Shown here: one piece after another, positions 1-13,108 of the stretch
Layout: every line of letters begins with the position of its first letter
Numbering within the stretch: the stretch's first letter is position 1
Assembly: GCA_037349315.1 (NCBI GenBank)
Contig: JBAIAC010000023.1
Span: forward strand, 36,990,501 to 37,054,500
Length of the DNA stretch: 64,000 nucleotides
Source: Chelydra serpentina
Taxonomy: Eukaryota > Chordata > Testudines > Chelydridae
Direction of reading: 5' to 3'
Made by a program: the position numbers and the translations under genes
Notes under the pieces: generated by a model
What the model was told of the DNA's origin: nothing
Databases searched by the model: none
The model's input: only the letters and a program-made list of their open reading frames with translations

Positions 1-3000
1 GTAGTCCTGCAGTGGCCTACTCTTATGGTGCATTAGTGTAATATCGCTGCCAGGCCTGCTTATGGTGAGCATTTTTTCCCCTCACAGCTCTGAAGCTGTT
101 AAAACATACTGAGGCAAATTGTCAGCCCAGTTAGCATATAAATACATGTACAGATGTGTGCCTAATCTGTAGGCACAATTGCCCTCATTGCCTTTGAAAA
201 TTAGGTAACTGCATACACAAATATATCAAGTACCTGATTTGGGCATACAGATGCAGTATTGTGCACACAAATTATGTGCATGTTTCACATGGCAATCGGC
301 AAGTGCCACCTGTCTGAAACTCTTCCTCAATGTGAAAAATTAATTCATAAGTGGTATCCAAAGCAAGATGTATGAACACAAATTAGAATTCTCCACCTGG
401 CCATTCCAATGGCTTGTAACAAGGCAAGCTGTTTTATGAAATATTTATAAAATATGGTAGTTGTGTTGACCACATTGTCCCTCAACTGATTGATTAATTT
501 ACTTTGATTAGCCTTTATACATTGCAAGTGGCATATTACCTCTGAACATACCACTGAATAGCAACACTAAAATCTTAAAAACCAATCCTGCAAGGCAGTA
601 TGCTTTTCTTAAGTTTGAGTGCTTTCAGGATTACCATGTCATTCTTATTACTTGCTCTATCTTATTGAAACACAAGGCAAATAAGAAATATATTACATTC
701 TTTCAATAGCAAAGCTCCTGAGCTCAGTTGCAGGTTTTCTCTTCTTTTCCCAGTGGGAAGGGGATAACATTTTAGTATCTCTTTTTTTCTCCCCAAGTTT
801 TCAATAAAGCAAGTCTGTAAGTAATAAACAATTAGTGGCAGGAAGACCAGTGTGGTTTTAACAAGCAGAAATGGAGTAATATTTAGCTCATGTTTTTCAT
901 AAAGGAACTTTTTCCATTTACAGAAACACTTAATGCTCCATTGTGTCCAATAAAGTAGGGAAGTAAAACCCTGTTCTATAATTTAGGTCAGTGTAAATGC
1001 TAGGGTAAGAAAAAACTGTACAAGAAGAGGTTTCAATGATAATGAGCCTTCCAAACAAACTTGGCAGTAGTAGCACTGGTATTAGACAGATAACATATTT
1101 GTCATTAACTGAAATTCACTCTGGCCTAGCATAATTGGTGGAGACATTTTTGTGGGGATGTGATGGCCACCAGCTAGGCACGAACTGCTACAGCTTGAAC
1201 TAGAACGGTAACAGACTCATATCTTCCATTGATCAGACACAGTGGGGGATCTGTAACATATACTCACCAATGGGGTTACAAAGGTACTCTGTACTTGGGA
1301 AGAATCTTACTTCACAACTGGAATGGCCATATTCATTACAAAAGCCTAGTGGTGAAGACTGCATTATAGACTAAATGAACTTTGTAGAAGTAAGATACTA
1401 TCTAGACAAGGCCCTGAACCATCACTTAAGCCTTTATCAAAAACCATTAACTCCAAACTAAGGACGTTTGGACAAAACAAGAACTAGATGCAACCCAGCC
1501 ATGGTTAAGTTTTTGCAAAAGAACAAAACTGAAGCGTTACCAAACCAAAATCACTTTCCCAATGGACTAAAATCAAAGCTGCGTATCTCAACCCCTAACT
1601 CTGAAGCTTTGGTATAATTTGAGACCTGGATCCTAACAACCCCAGGTTAAAGTTTTGATTTTACAAAATCAAAGTGTGACCAACAAGGTTTTGCTACTCC
1701 CAGATTAATCCATTTGTAATTTACTACCAACTCAGTTTTATAAAAATAATTAATAATGAATCTTGTTTGATTTAAAAATAAGAAACAAATATGTTATCTG
1801 GCAAAAAGTATCATAATTTAGCTAAAATGAAAATTATTTATCTTCCTTTAATGAGGGATGATAAAGAAATTCAGTTACCAGCTGTATTTGATGTTACTGG
1901 CCTGGCAATGGCTTCTGGTTTGGTTTCACAGAGAAAGTCATCAATGGAGGGGCTCAAGAGGGGTCTGCTTTCTTGCTGCTCATTCACCAGCTGGCAACAG
2001 AAAAACACAAGGGTCAAAGAACTTTGTTGAGATGCAAAATCTAAAGAAATTAAATTCATCCTTACAACAGAATGTGGCTAGTTTCTGCTCGTGGGAGAAG
2101 AGAGAGACTCCAGTGATTGTCACCTTTTTCTAAGATACAGGCAGCTTTGGGGTTGAACATAGACTTTTAACGGCTCTTTCTGAACGTTTTAAAAATATGC
2201 TCAAATTTCATAAGCCATATGTCTTGGTAAAGTACCAAGATAGTTCTTTTATAGCAATTGTTACATGCTATTGATTATAGGACAAATTAATGAATGCCTG
2301 GTGGAATGAATGGATGAATTTCACTTTTTATATCATCTGCGTGGGAATGACCAGTCAATGCTGACTCATTGTGGTGCATGGGAGGCATCCTTTTTCCACT
2401 AATAACTCACACATTCAGAACTTTAACACAATTTATATTAGAAAATACGCATTAGCCCCTTCAATGTAACCTGTTACGTGAGACACTTCTGTGGAATGCA
2501 AGAACATATGAATGACATAGAGCGAACTCTGTGGAGTTTATGAACCTTTTGAATTGTTTTTTGGCTGTGTAGGGATTATAAATCTACTCTGCATTTTGAA
2601 CTGTTTACTCCTGTAATTTTCATTGCATGAGTTTGGTGTTTTTAAAGGAAGATTCAATTCAGATTTTCTGCCAGCTAAAGGCAAACCTGTGCTACTGCAC
2701 AAATTAGGGATAAAAGAATCCAATTATTGTCCCTGTGCTGCAATTGACTCTCTGCTATTCTCTTTGTGGCATCAGGGCCTCTGCAGACACAACTGGGTGC
2801 CCTTTTGATGGTATGGTTTGACTTTATTTTATCTTTAAGAATGTTTTCTCCTCTGTTCCTTTTATCTCAGTCTCTTTCTTCCCCATTTTCACCCTCCCCC
2901 CCATGCTCTCTCCCTCTTCTATTCTCCCTTTTTCAAAAATCTGTATTAAGTGGCACATGAACCCCACAATATTGTTAACATGAGTTGAACTTTCAAGCCC

Positions 3001-4236
3001 AGAATTGGCTAAAAGGCATTTTCTCATTCCTGTAGTATATGACCTCTGTCAACAGCTGTCCTGAAAGTTAGTGTCTATTAAATAATGTATAAAAAGCCCT
3101 CTGATGTGCGTCAGCACTTACACGGACAACAGAATCTCAAATTATTAAGAGTAGCAGAACCACTCAGCTTCACTGTTCTTACAAGGCTTGATTCTGCACC
3201 CCTAACGTGCTCAGCAATTTGCAAGACAAAGTACTTCACAAAGTGATTAGGTTGGAGCTGATGAGATATGGAAGAGCATGTCCATTTCTGTGAAAAGTCA
3301 ATTTTTCAAACTGGCCCCTACATGTGAGCATGTATGTTTGGCCTGTGCACCCGCTCATATGCTCAGGATCCTACATCTGTGCATTCAAAGTAGATGTATG
3401 CAAGGAAAGGGGTTAGTGAGACGAGTGCCCAATTTGTGGGTGCCAATGTGTGCATGTGGAAATTTAGATGCTGGTTTGAAGATTTGGCAATAACAGATTC
3501 CCATGCACTAGAATCCTGATATTTGTATAGCCAAATTACAAGTGCACCTTACAAGAGAATTAATCATATGGTTTTCATCAATGTTTTCCAATTTATTCAC
3601 TCAATGGAATTTAGGTATCAAAGTCTAACGCCACATTCTTCTCTTTTGAACACACATACAAGTAATTTCCTAATTTAGGTGAATGTCTGCACTTGATCTG
3701 GAAACTGCATTTATTCCAGATGCTGATCTTTGATCTTCATTACTGGTGGATCTTTCTATACACATAGTTTCCAGAGCTACATTTCTAGCAAATATTGTTG
3801 GTGTGTCAGACATATCTCTACATAACTGCACGTTCCACTTATATGATTTTAAGTTTACCAGATATCATACACTCCTAGTCATTTCTAGTGGAGAAAACCA
3901 GCTTGGATGCTTAGCTTAACAACCCCCAGAAATCATCTGTCATGCTCATCAAGTAGGCCTCTATCCTTTCTTCCCTCTTGCATTTAAGGATCCCACTGTA
4001 GGAACCGGCATCACCAAGAGCTTTTCTGCAGGGCTTTTGCAGTGCTGAAGATATGTGCCCTGGTGAACAAAAAGCCCAACCAGAAGATTGTCAGAGCTCC
4101 CAGGTCAGTGGGATCTTCCAAGGTGTGTTTGTGACATGCTAGGGTCCTTAGAAAAGTCTCATAGAATTTGATAGCAATGAAACTATAGGTTTCTAAAAAT
4201 CTATAGGATTTAATAGTAAATGCTAATATTTCTGTA
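1..4236. other. Unassigned AT-rich DNA
   Basis: No gene, RNA gene or clear mobile element was recognised here. Stops are frequent in all frames and the longest open frames are under 100 codons with no family resemblance. Small local structure only: a short inverted repeat around 2222-2238 (CTTGG/CCAAG arms) and a pyrimidine-rich run near 2870-2940. It may hold very old, unrecognisable repeats. Confidence 0.6.
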
Positions 4237-4303
4237 ATTTTTTTAACCATCCTATAGAATAGGATTATAATATACCATTACATTATATAGGATGGTTTAA
4301 AAA
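4237..4303. repeat. AT-rich inverted repeat (hairpin)
   Basis: Two arms of about 18 bp face each other: ACCATCCTATA at 4246-4256 is matched by its reverse complement at about 4286-4296, and the pairing extends outward through the flanking T-run and A-run. The loop is about 30 bp. A related-looking segment (CCTATAGAATTCTATAG) lies near 13317. It could be a worn MITE or a foldback end; no target-site duplication is clear. Confidence 0.5.
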
Positions 4304-4339
4304 TGTTATTACATTCTCTGAAACTTTACCTTAAAGGGA

Positions 4340-6780
4340 AATATGGAAGTTGGCAGTGGGGAAGGAAGAGGATATTGAAAGTCATGGTAATGGAGAGTCA
4401 AAATTGCCAGTTGGGAGGGAGGGAGCTGCAGGTCTATTGGAGGGGCATAGGTTCATAGGAGAGAAGCTTAATGCTGAGGAGTTGGGAAGGAAGGATAGCA
4501 GTGGAAATTTGGGGAAGCAGCTATGGCAATGCTGAGAATCAGAATTGGGAGAAAAGAGAGGATTCTAATCCGAATAGATCTGAGTCTCTCAAAAGGTTCA
4601 GGTGTGGTTTGGAGATTATAAGAGTTGAGAGAGGTTGTTTCCCCCCCACACACAGTTGGCTGGTTCCCACATTCCAAGTCATTTCTTTGTTATTCTTAGA
4701 ACAAAGCAACTCTCATTCACTAGGATAATATTAGTGATGTGATGGAGGGGACAGCTCAGAAGTCCCTTGATAAAATTCTGCTACCAAAATGAAGGAAGAC
4801 TGAGGATTATCTCTCCAACCACTGTCCTCTGCAATTAGCATATTTCCAGAAAATACACTTGATCTGTTTGCCAAGTAGTGTTGCCTCTCTCCTGAGTTTT
4901 GGGCATTTTTGTTTAGTTGGAAAAACAAATAGGTCCCTCATCTTCTTGCTCTTTCCCTCTGTGACACATACACTGATTTCCTTAAGGGCTAACATCTTGT
5001 GGGAGCTCCTTATAATAAAGACTGCTCACTGGATCAATCTTCAACTGAAAGATCTGGGCTCAAAACAGTCTAGCTAAAACAACCATAATAAGTGTTTATT
5101 AAGGTGCGAGATTTAGTAAACACAAACTACATATGGCCAGGTAATACAACATATCAGCAACACAGTAATTATTTTGCAGTGGGGAAGGTATTTCATGACA
5201 TATCAGACTCTTCAACTATAAGGAATCCCACATGCTGACGCTTTTGCCCTTGATAAGCTGGTATAGGAGTAGACTTCTGACTACCCTGAGAAGTATGCCA
5301 TGCAATTTGGTAAGGCCCCCCTCTCTCACATTTTGTTTATATAATTTGCATTCCATTACTGCCACATGTGTTGGGCCTAATTCATGCCTGATCTAATTCC
5401 ACTGACTTCAGAGTTACACCAATGTTCTGAAACGTTCATATCCATAGTAAAGTATTAATGATGATTTATGGTTCACAGGCCCCTTCCATCTGAGGCTCTC
5501 AGAATACTTTAAAACATTAATGAACTAAGCCTCATAACACCACTGAGGTAGAGCTAGAGAAGTATTGCCCCCACGATATATATATGAGAAAAGTGAGGAA
5601 AAGAGAAATTAAGTGAGTTGACCAAGGTCATGCAATAATTTGTGGCAGAACAGGAAGTATTACCCAGATCTTCTGAATTCCATTCCTATGCTTTAACAAC
5701 TAGACAACGCACTCTTATTATACTGTAGTATTATAGGATAATAGGAGACAGTATAATCCGCTCCAGTATTATGTATTTGCCAGTAATGCAAAAACTACAT
5801 TTATAGAGCAGTGTGTAATCATTAATTGATTTATGAATCCCAACTCAGCTAGTGGGTGCCACAAATTCACAGTGTCCGGACAGCTACATTTTGCTTTCCA
5901 AAATCTCATTTAATTGAAACATAGTCTCAATTGAAAGATGTCTATAAACTTGTCTAGTATGCTACTTTCTTATTGACTTCACATCTGAGGAGGCTCAACA
6001 ATAACATAAAGTATTCCTTCTAAATTGAAATGAATTTCATGCACATTTATCTGACTTATGCTATCAGACACTAGACTAGAAAAACTTGTGTTTTTCCCCT
6101 CACAAGGAATTCTTTTCTCCAAAACATGCTTGCTTTTGTTATTCCACTGTCTTAATCATGATTGAGGGTGTGGGTATTCATATTTTTGGGAAGATACTGG
6201 GTGGTACAAATATCTGTCTGGAGGGAAACATCAGCCCCTCTAATGTATTGTATAACGTACTTATCTGTAGCTCTGATCTGAGAATAGAAATTAGTCCTTT
6301 GTAAAGAGAGTCTAGGTTCCTGATGTGATGCTTTTGCCTTTCTCTGTCCCATTATGTACTGGTGACTGTATATGCCCCCATTCAGTATACAACATATGCA
6401 GTTTCATAGTGCACAGATGGAATCCACTGGTTTCTATTTTACGACTTGCCATCATTCACCACGTTCAGATACTCTTGCCAATCTTGCTATACTAACTGCC
6501 ATAATGTCCAGCAGAACTCTGGCTTGTGGGGCTTGGAGAACTGCTATGGTTTGTGCCGTCGTTCCCATTTGCAAGTGTACAGTAATATTGTATATAGCTA
6601 CCAAGTGCTTTTATTGAATTGACTGGTTTTCAATTTTCTATCACTTGTCATTATTGCTGCACAATAGTGCTTCTTGACTCTAGACTCTCGCTTCCTCACT
6701 TCTTATATTTTCCCCTCTGATCACCTTCTTCACCCTTAACTTCAACTTTACTCTCTTTGACCCAGGGACAACTTGGTGCC
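4340..6780. other. Unassigned DNA with a purine-rich patch
   Basis: About 4340-4560 is GA-rich on the plus strand. The rest is ordinary AT-rich sequence with no coding signal apart from chance frames. One MIR-like fragment (5500-5715) is listed separately. A short TA microsatellite lies near 5576-5585. Confidence 0.55.
5500..5715 (-). repeat. MIR-like (CORE/tRNA-derived) SINE fragment
   Basis: Read on the minus strand this resembles a MIR/CORE-SINE. The plus strand shows the usual reversed order: a segment like 'aagtgagttgaccaaggtca', then 'gtggcagaacaggaagtatt', then 'cagatcttctgaattcc', ending near a tRNA-like head ('ctttaacaactagac'). It is strongly diverged and has no target duplication, so it is an old copy. 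Confidence 0.6.
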
Positions 6781-6789
6781 ACCTGACAG

Positions 6790-7490
6790 AGGGCATGGGG
6801 TGCATAGCATAGTACAGGGATCCCTTGGGTCAGATATATGCATAATAGTTCACCAAAGTGGTATGTCAAGTCTCTACTGAGAGCTAGTAGCCCACTTGTC
6901 ATCGTAATCATTGCAAAATGTGTATGCAGATAATATTTAAGAGTTGTGTCTCTATACTGATATAGGTTCTTAAGGTCTTGGAGTTAAGACAAGTCACCTG
7001 GAGGTGACGTACTTCAGAAAGATTCCTTTTACCTATCTCCCTGTCTGGCCATTTGTGTATTGTATTTCTCACAAGGTATGCCTATTTGCATACTTAGCCA
7101 AGGCTAAATAAGAGACTGTGAAGTCTATAAGAAAGGAAATCTACAGGATGAAACAAACAGGAGGAGGTGATCTGTTTACGAATAAAGACATATATCTGGT
7201 ATATTGTGGAGTACAAGAAAACACACAGGATCCTTCACTTAGGAGGCAACTGACGCTTGCTTGTCTCATTAAAAGAGTGTCACAGCCAACCTGGCTGTAA
7301 AGTGTAGCAAGAATTTTGGGTGAGCAATATTCTCATGTCTGCTAGAGTATCTACTTAATTAAGTCTAGGCTCTAGAATGCATGTTATAATTTTTTTATAT
7401 GTTACCATTTGTTTCCAATACTTCTACTTGCTACTACTTGAATCTCTGTTTTGTTAAATAAACAAATATGTTTATAGTGAAACTAAATAT
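6790..7490 (+). mobile_element. Possible LTR of an old LTR retrotransposon or endogenous retrovirus
   Basis: This stretch has LTR-like organisation rather than proven LTR ends. It is non-coding, contains a palindrome GTCACCTGGAGGTGAC near 6993-7008, a TATA-like 'ctaaataag' near 7104, and a poly(A) signal AATAAA near 7458. The AATAAA is followed shortly by a change to GC-rich sequence of leader character ('gagtgctgtgtgttaagtgg'). From general familiarity this resembles a reptile interspersed repeat. No second LTR, primer-binding site or target duplication was identified. It could equally be an unclassified repeat. Confidence 0.33.
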
Positions 7491-8600
7491 GAGTGCTGTG
7501 TGTTAAGTGGAGCGGTGACCTGAGGTGGAACTGGTAAGCTGTGGTATGCTGTTTCTTTGGAGGCGGTGTATCTGGAAGCAGTGAATCTGTGAATACTGCA
7601 AGTGTCCTGTGGACCAGGTTGATGCTTGGAGGGCTCGAGGGTTGGGGTGTGCCAACCCACAGAGTAACAGTGGGGACTGAGATTCTTATAGGAGAGCGCT
7701 TCGGTTGCCAGTGGTGGGTGGAGCTGAGGAGCTGACTGATGCCAGGAACAGACAAGGCTTCCTCATGCTAAGAGCAGGCAGCAGTGTGGTGCCTCTCAAC
7801 CCTGGGAAGCGACACACTCTCCTTGTACCATATTTCCCTGCAATTACTCCTCCCTGCCAACGGGAGCTGCTTTGGGCTGTGGTTACAAGAAGAGCCAGGT
7901 GGCCCCTCAGCCTCCCCCCGGCTGCTCTCTGGACCAGACTCCTGCTGCTCGCTTGCAGCCTGCGTGGCACTCTGAGCTGTGGTGAGGGCTGGCTGAGGAG
8001 CAAGAGGACACGCTGGCTGCCTCAGTGCCTTGCCACCGGCGTAGGTGTGAGGCCAATGGAGGATGACAAGGTAGGGTTGAGGGCTGGGGATGGGGCTCAG
8101 GGGGAACAGGGTCTAGTGGCAATAGGCAGGGGTGGAAAGGATGGATAGGATGGGGGCCAAACTGGGTGGGATAGGACCTGAACATGGCTAGCTGAATGGA
8201 GAGGGGGGGCTAATGTGGAGGAGGGGCAGGACGAGGGACGTTGCCGTAACTCTCCCACCTAACGCTAGCCACCACCAGGCTCCCTCACTCACCCCAGACA
8301 GCCCTCAGGCTGCTCCAGGCTCTATCTCCACCACCAACCCCTGGCTTTCCCACCCACACGCAACCACATCTCTCTCACCTTGTAGTGGCGCCCAGCCCAG
8401 ATTCACTCCAGTACTCCCGCCAGGACTGCTCCAGCTCTCCCACTCCCAACAAAGCCTCATCCACAGGCCCATCCCATTCTGTAATACACCCCGTAGATGC
8501 ATTCCACTAACCCCCGCCACGCTCCATCCCTCCCAGCAAGCTCTCCGTGGGCTCCTCCCCAAACCAAGGGAATACTTGCTGTCACCACTCCTGGGGACCT
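7490..8600. other. GC-rich non-coding segment, possibly leader of the preceding LTR element
   Basis: The base composition changes sharply to GC-rich compared with both flanks. Open frames up to 147 codons occur on both strands, which is expected when stop codons are rare in GC-rich DNA. None shows gag, protease or pol motifs or any other family signature. CpG is not conspicuously dense, so this is not a convincing CpG-island promoter. It may be the leader or degraded gag region of the LTR-like sequence just upstream, or an unrelated GC-rich repeat. Confidence 0.35.
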
Positions 8601-9832
8601 CGTGAAGGGAATCAGTGAAGCATCATCACTGACTGGAATAGTCACATACTGAGCTATATAAAACTGCCCTCTAAAAATATTCCCAGTTCTGTTCTTTCTG
8701 TAGCTTTTGGTTCTTGCTTTTGATATAGGATCCTCTTGTGAGTCTAATGGCATCAGACTTATATTTTCCAGTGCCTGATGAGAATGTAAAGGTGGCAGGA
8801 TCTTGTATATCAAAACAATTGGCTTTGCCTTGCTGACAATGTACAGTTTACTGAAACTGCAATAAAAAGAGTTTTAAAACATCCAGGCAGCAACCAAACA
8901 AAAATATGGCTATAACAAGGCTCTGTTTGTTGAGGAACTGCTCAAATCTGAGAGTGCCTGAAGGCCTGTAGGTAGATGAACCATGAGAACTTCCCATATC
9001 CACAGGTAAATTACTAGTGTAAAGACTAGCTTCTTATCAACAGTCAGATGTTTGCAGGTAGAAATGACGTTTAGCCTGCACAATCTGCCTTTGATCAATG
9101 GCTACTACTATCTTATTTACCTTGTTCCCAAAACAACCAGAATTGCATCACAGGTGAAATGGTGGCCACCAATAATTTAGTGCTGACAGCAGATAGGTGT
9201 GTGTGTATTTAGGATTCCAACAGATAAATACAATAATGGACATTTAAATTCATGTGTCTAATGTAGTGTGTAACATATCTACTGTGCAAAAGGTGTTTTG
9301 TTTCTGCTCTATAGTATCTCCTAACTCTTTCTTCTTTTCCAGACCTTTTATATTCAAAGTTAATGTGCAGTGACAGTGAGTTGTTGTTATGTTATAAGCT
9401 TTAAATGTTGAGATGTGTCCCCTTTCTAGTTATGTTGGCCACTTGCTTTAGATTCTTTCTACAGTGGACTTTTTTTTTCTTCCAGATGAACAGATGCATT
9501 CTGCTTCCTTTCAAACTGTTTTATATCAATATGAATTACACATTCTTTCATTTCTTCTCTTTTTATTCAGTGCTGTGTCTTAATTGTAGAGCTTTGCATT
9601 TTCTGTAGAAGAAATCAAAACTCCGGAGGTGGTGTTTTTCTTCTTTATAATGAGTTTATACAGCCCAGAGAACATTTACTGAAATATCTGGTACATTTCC
9701 TTGGGAACTCTTAACCATGCTATTGACAAAGAGCTAGCGTTTTCTTTGTTTGCACTATATAAGGTGCAAACGTTCTTCAAACCTTTCGGTACTCATTTAT
9801 CTAAACTCAGCAAAGATGAAGCCAGCTTCCTT
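8600..9832. other. Unassigned DNA before a CR1 insertion
   Basis: AT-rich sequence with poly-T and poly-A patches. No gene or named repeat was recognised. It ends where the reversed CR1 3' tail begins at about 9833. Confidence 0.5.
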
Positions 9833-10733
9833 TCATAGAATTACAGAATATCAGGGTTGGAAGGGACCTCAGGGGGTCATCTAGTCCAACCCCCTGCTCA
9901 AAGCAGGACCAATCCCCAACTAAATCATCCTAGCCAGGGCTTTGTCAAGCCTGACCTTAAAAACCTCTAAGGAAGCAGATTCCACCACCTCCCCAGGTAA
10001 ACCATTCCAGTGCTTCACCACCCTCCTAGTGAAAAAGTTTTTCCTAATATCCAACCTAAACCTCCCCCACTGCAACTTGAGACCATTACTCCTTGTTCTG
10101 TCATCTGCTACCACTGAGAAAAGTCGAGCTTCATCCTCTTTGAAACCCCCTTTCAGGTAGTTGAAAGCAGCTATCAAATCCCCCCTCATTCTTCTCTTCT
10201 GTAGACTAAATAATCCCAGTCCCTTCAGCCTCTCCTCATAAGTAATGTTCTCCAGCCCCCTAATCATTTTTGTTGCCCTCCACTGGACTCTTTCCAATTT
10301 ACCACATCCTTCTTGTTGTGTGGGGCCCAAAACTAGACACAGTACTCCAGATGAGGCCTCACCAATGCCGAATAGAGGAGAATGATCACATCCCTCGATC
10401 TGCTGGCAATGCTCCTACTTATACAGCCCAAAATGGCGTTAGCTTTCTTGGCAACAAGGGCACACTGTTGACTCATATCCAGCTTCTTGTCCACTACAAC
10501 CCCTACGTCCTTTTCTGCAGAACTGCTGCCCAGCCACTTGGTCCCTAGTCTGTAGCAGTGCATGGGATTCTTCCGTCCTAAGTGCAGGACTCTGCATTTG
10601 TCCTTATTGAACCTCATCAGGTTTCTTTTGGCCCAATCCTCTAATTTGTCTAGGTCCCTCTGTATCCTATCCCTACCCTCCAGAATATCTACCACTCCTC
10701 CCAGTTTAGTGTCATCCTCCCAGTTTAGTGTTT
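9833..10733 (-). mobile_element. CR1 LINE, 5'-truncated, reverse orientation
   Basis: The plus strand opens with the reversed CR1 3' end ('tcatagaattacagaat', then 'gggttggaagggacctcagg') and continues through the 3' UTR into the C-terminal part of ORF2 on the minus strand. CR1 is a non-LTR retrotransposon that moves by target-primed reverse transcription; 5' truncation is the norm and CR1 lacks a poly-A tail. The copy stops upstream of the RT C-terminal region at about 10733. A 16-base segment, CCTCCCAGTTTAGTGT, occurs twice at that boundary (near 10696 and 10717). The same 3' end occurs at 47.5, 51.8 and 58.0 kb. Confidence 0.95.
9920..10695 (-). pseudogene. CR1 ORF2 C-terminal fragment (reverse transcriptase end), broken
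   Basis: Two minus-strand frames encode successive parts of the CR1 ORF2 C-terminus. The upstream part (10695 down to 10333) carries '[17 protein letters not shown]', 'DLGVVVDKK'-like and '[12 protein letters not shown]' signatures. The downstream part (10330 down to 9920) carries '[16 protein letters not shown]', '[17 protein letters not shown]' and '[15 protein letters not shown]'. The frames differ, with a stop at 10333-10335, so a frameshift or stop breaks the gene at the junction after 'LEYCV'. The catalytic part of RT and the endonuclease are absent because of 5' truncation. The copy cannot make active enzyme. Confidence 0.92.
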
Positions 10734-10896
10734 AATTAAAGGAACGTTCATAGTTTCTTTAATTTCCTAAACTATCTGAGCTGATTCCTTATGCCAGCAA
10801 TCGTGTTTAGAATTTATGCTTGTAAACTTTACATTACAACTATTCTGTTTGGAGACCACCCTCATTAAATGAGATGAGTAGCTTTGTGGATTAGAG

Positions 10897-11195
10897 CAGG
10901 GGTTCTCACACATTTTCATAGCCTGAACCACATCTAAATAGAGATCAATTCCCCTCCCATTTGGAACTGCACAGACTTACCCCTTCCCTGTGGTAATCCT
11001 ACACATCACAGAGGCAACTACAGCAATTCCTTACAAAATATTAGGGAAGTATTTAATTTATTTAGACTCTTTTGATGTGACTCAGCAGCTGAAAATGGTG
11101 AGATCCAGCACCATAGGGCCAGCCAGCTTTCTACAAACCACCAACAAATGCTTGGTGGCTCACCAGTGATGCACGGATGAGTTTGAGAACCTTTG
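10897..11195. mobile_element. hAT-type non-autonomous DNA transposon (Charlie-like ends)
   Basis: The left end reads CAGGGGTTCTCACAC and the reverse complement of the right end reads CAAAGGTTCTCAAAC, a typical hAT/Charlie-type terminal inverted repeat. The 8 bp outside the ends are GATTAGAG (left) and TGCTAGAG (right), partly matching (5 of 8) as a decayed target duplication. There is no coding capacity. It was presumably mobilised in trans by a full hAT transposase; moderate divergence suggests some age. Confidence 0.75.
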
Positions 11196-11902
11196 TGCTA
11201 GAGGTTTATATCGCTCTATGGACTATCGCAGATGGACAGGAGATATAATCGTGTCTCAATTTGGAGGCATGATACGCTGGCACTGGAGAATTTTTCTTGG
11301 AGCTAATCCTCCTACTCTTCAGCCTAAAGTTCCATGTGATGTGTAACCACTGAACCAGTATGAAGAATGTGAAGCTGGAGAAGAGAGGACTAAACCATGG
11401 CAAAAATACCTTGTCCTATTGCAGAATGTAATGTACCTTTTTGTAAAGATCAGACAATACTGGCCAATCTTCAGCTGTGTTGAAAATCCTCGAAAGTCAA
11501 GGTCCCAAATAACAAAAATCTCTTTAAACCATACCCTTGCAGTATTTTGGCTGTGCAAATGTATGGATCTAAGAGAGACTGTCCACTCGTAGTATTTAGA
11601 TACATGGGTTCAGTTACATTTTTAGAAGCTGAAGAGATGTTTATTCACTTCTATTTTTCTTTATACACACACACCAAAGCAGTTGATAGTTTGTGGGCAC
11701 ATTAAGCCTAATGACACAGCTAAATATCCATATAGGATGACTTTGAAACAAATACTGTAGTTTGTGTCTAAACACTACAATGACCTTACAGCTCATCAAA
11801 GGATAGACTGTTTTTCCTACCTAAAAAAATTGTTTTCCTGTTAATCTTTTTCTAAAAAACTAACATTTCCTTAATTTATATTCTCTGCAAATTAGAGTAT
11901 AT

Positions 11903-12053
11903 GGGCCTGATTCTCATTTACGCTAAGGCCATTTTACACTGCTCTGGCTGTGTAAAAGCACCTTAAAATGGATGCAAATTATATTGCTTGAAGACCATTG
12001 TACACAGCCGCCTGAGTGGTGTAAAGGGGCTTTGGTGTAAATGAGAATCTGGC
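11903..12053. repeat. Foldback (MITE-like) repeat
   Basis: The ends are inverted: GGGCCTGATTCTCATTTACG on the left, and the reverse complement of the right end reads GCCAGATTCTCATTTACACC. Internal sequence is also partly self-complementary ('ctgtgtaaaagc', 'gtgtaaaggggc'). It belongs to a group of short reptile repeats with GGGCC-type ends that recurs across this window. It is non-coding and was probably dispersed as a MITE. Confidence 0.7.
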
Positions 12054-12944
12054 ATATATTGTTTAGGGAGCCCTTGCAGCAAAAAGCACAGATAATATAG
12101 TCTTAATTGAAATCTGGTTCAACAATTGTCATGGTCTCAGAATTGTCTATGGAACGGATCCATCTCATCCACTCTACTTTTTGCAATGCAGAAAGAAGCA
12201 GAGGAGCTCAGTTCACCATTTCCCTGAACCTTGTGTAGTCAGTTACACCAGTGAAAAGTAGATGGTAAACACCACTGTTCTGATTTGGTGCCATTTTACA
12301 CCCATTTTTCACTGTGGTCTGGTGTAAATGACCACAAGGTACAGACTGACAGTGAATCTAGCCCATGGATGTTATGCTTCCATGGGGACTGAGGTGCCAT
12401 AGAAATAACAAAAGGGGCCAGTTCCTCCATCTGAATGTCCCTGTTTAAAGTGGATGCCATGAAATCGTAGGGCTTTCAGGACCTGATCCAAAGCCTGTTG
12501 AAATCACTGAGAGCCTTTCCATTGACTCCAATATGCTTTGCATCAAGCCCCCATTGCAGATGTCACAGGGATTCTTAAGTTCAGGAAGGTTAGGATACAG
12601 GGTTGTTTTTTTAAATTCAGGTTTATTTGCAACTGTGGGGTTTATTTTGGGGAAGTAAGGAGGCTGGTCTGTGGGGCAGACTGAACACTAATCTGAAGTC
12701 TTTGTGTTATGGAGTCAACGTATATAGATTTCCAGCTGTAGTAATGCTCCAAAAGGCAGTAGATGTTTTCTTTCTGGATTTTTCACAATGTAGCTAATAC
12801 TGCAAGTGCATTCCTTAAACACAGGCACTTTTATCCTGTACTCATTCTAGCCCATATACGGTATTTATAATCATGTACCTATCACTGTAATTTCACCATT
12901 GGTGGAATAGCTGGTTCCTTCCCCCACCTGCAGGGCTGGAGTAG

Positions 12945-13108
12945 CCCCCACAGCACAGGGGCTGGAACTAAGGGTGTTGGGGGTGCTGACATCCCCTAGC
13001 TTGAAGTGGTTTCCATTACATACAGCGTTTACAGTTTGGTTCAATGGCTCTCAGCACCCACACTATAAAAACTGTGGGGCAGGGGTGCTGGAACAGTGTG
13101 GTCCTAAA
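12945..13108. repeat. Short MITE-like repeat with 'GGGGTGCTGGAAC' ends
   Basis: The core (about 12998-13080) contains 'ttgaagtggtttccatta', 'cagtttggttcaatggctc' and 'cagcacccacactataaaaa'. From general familiarity this is an interspersed repeat common in turtles. 'GGGGCTGGAAC' at the left and 'GGGGTGCTGGAAC' at the right are direct rather than inverted here, so boundaries are uncertain and two overlapping copies are possible. No coding content. Confidence 0.45.

Noticed and set aside
7705..8148. 147-codon plus-strand open frame
   Set aside because: It lies in GC-rich DNA with comparable frames on both strands and shows no protein motif; stop codons are simply rare there.
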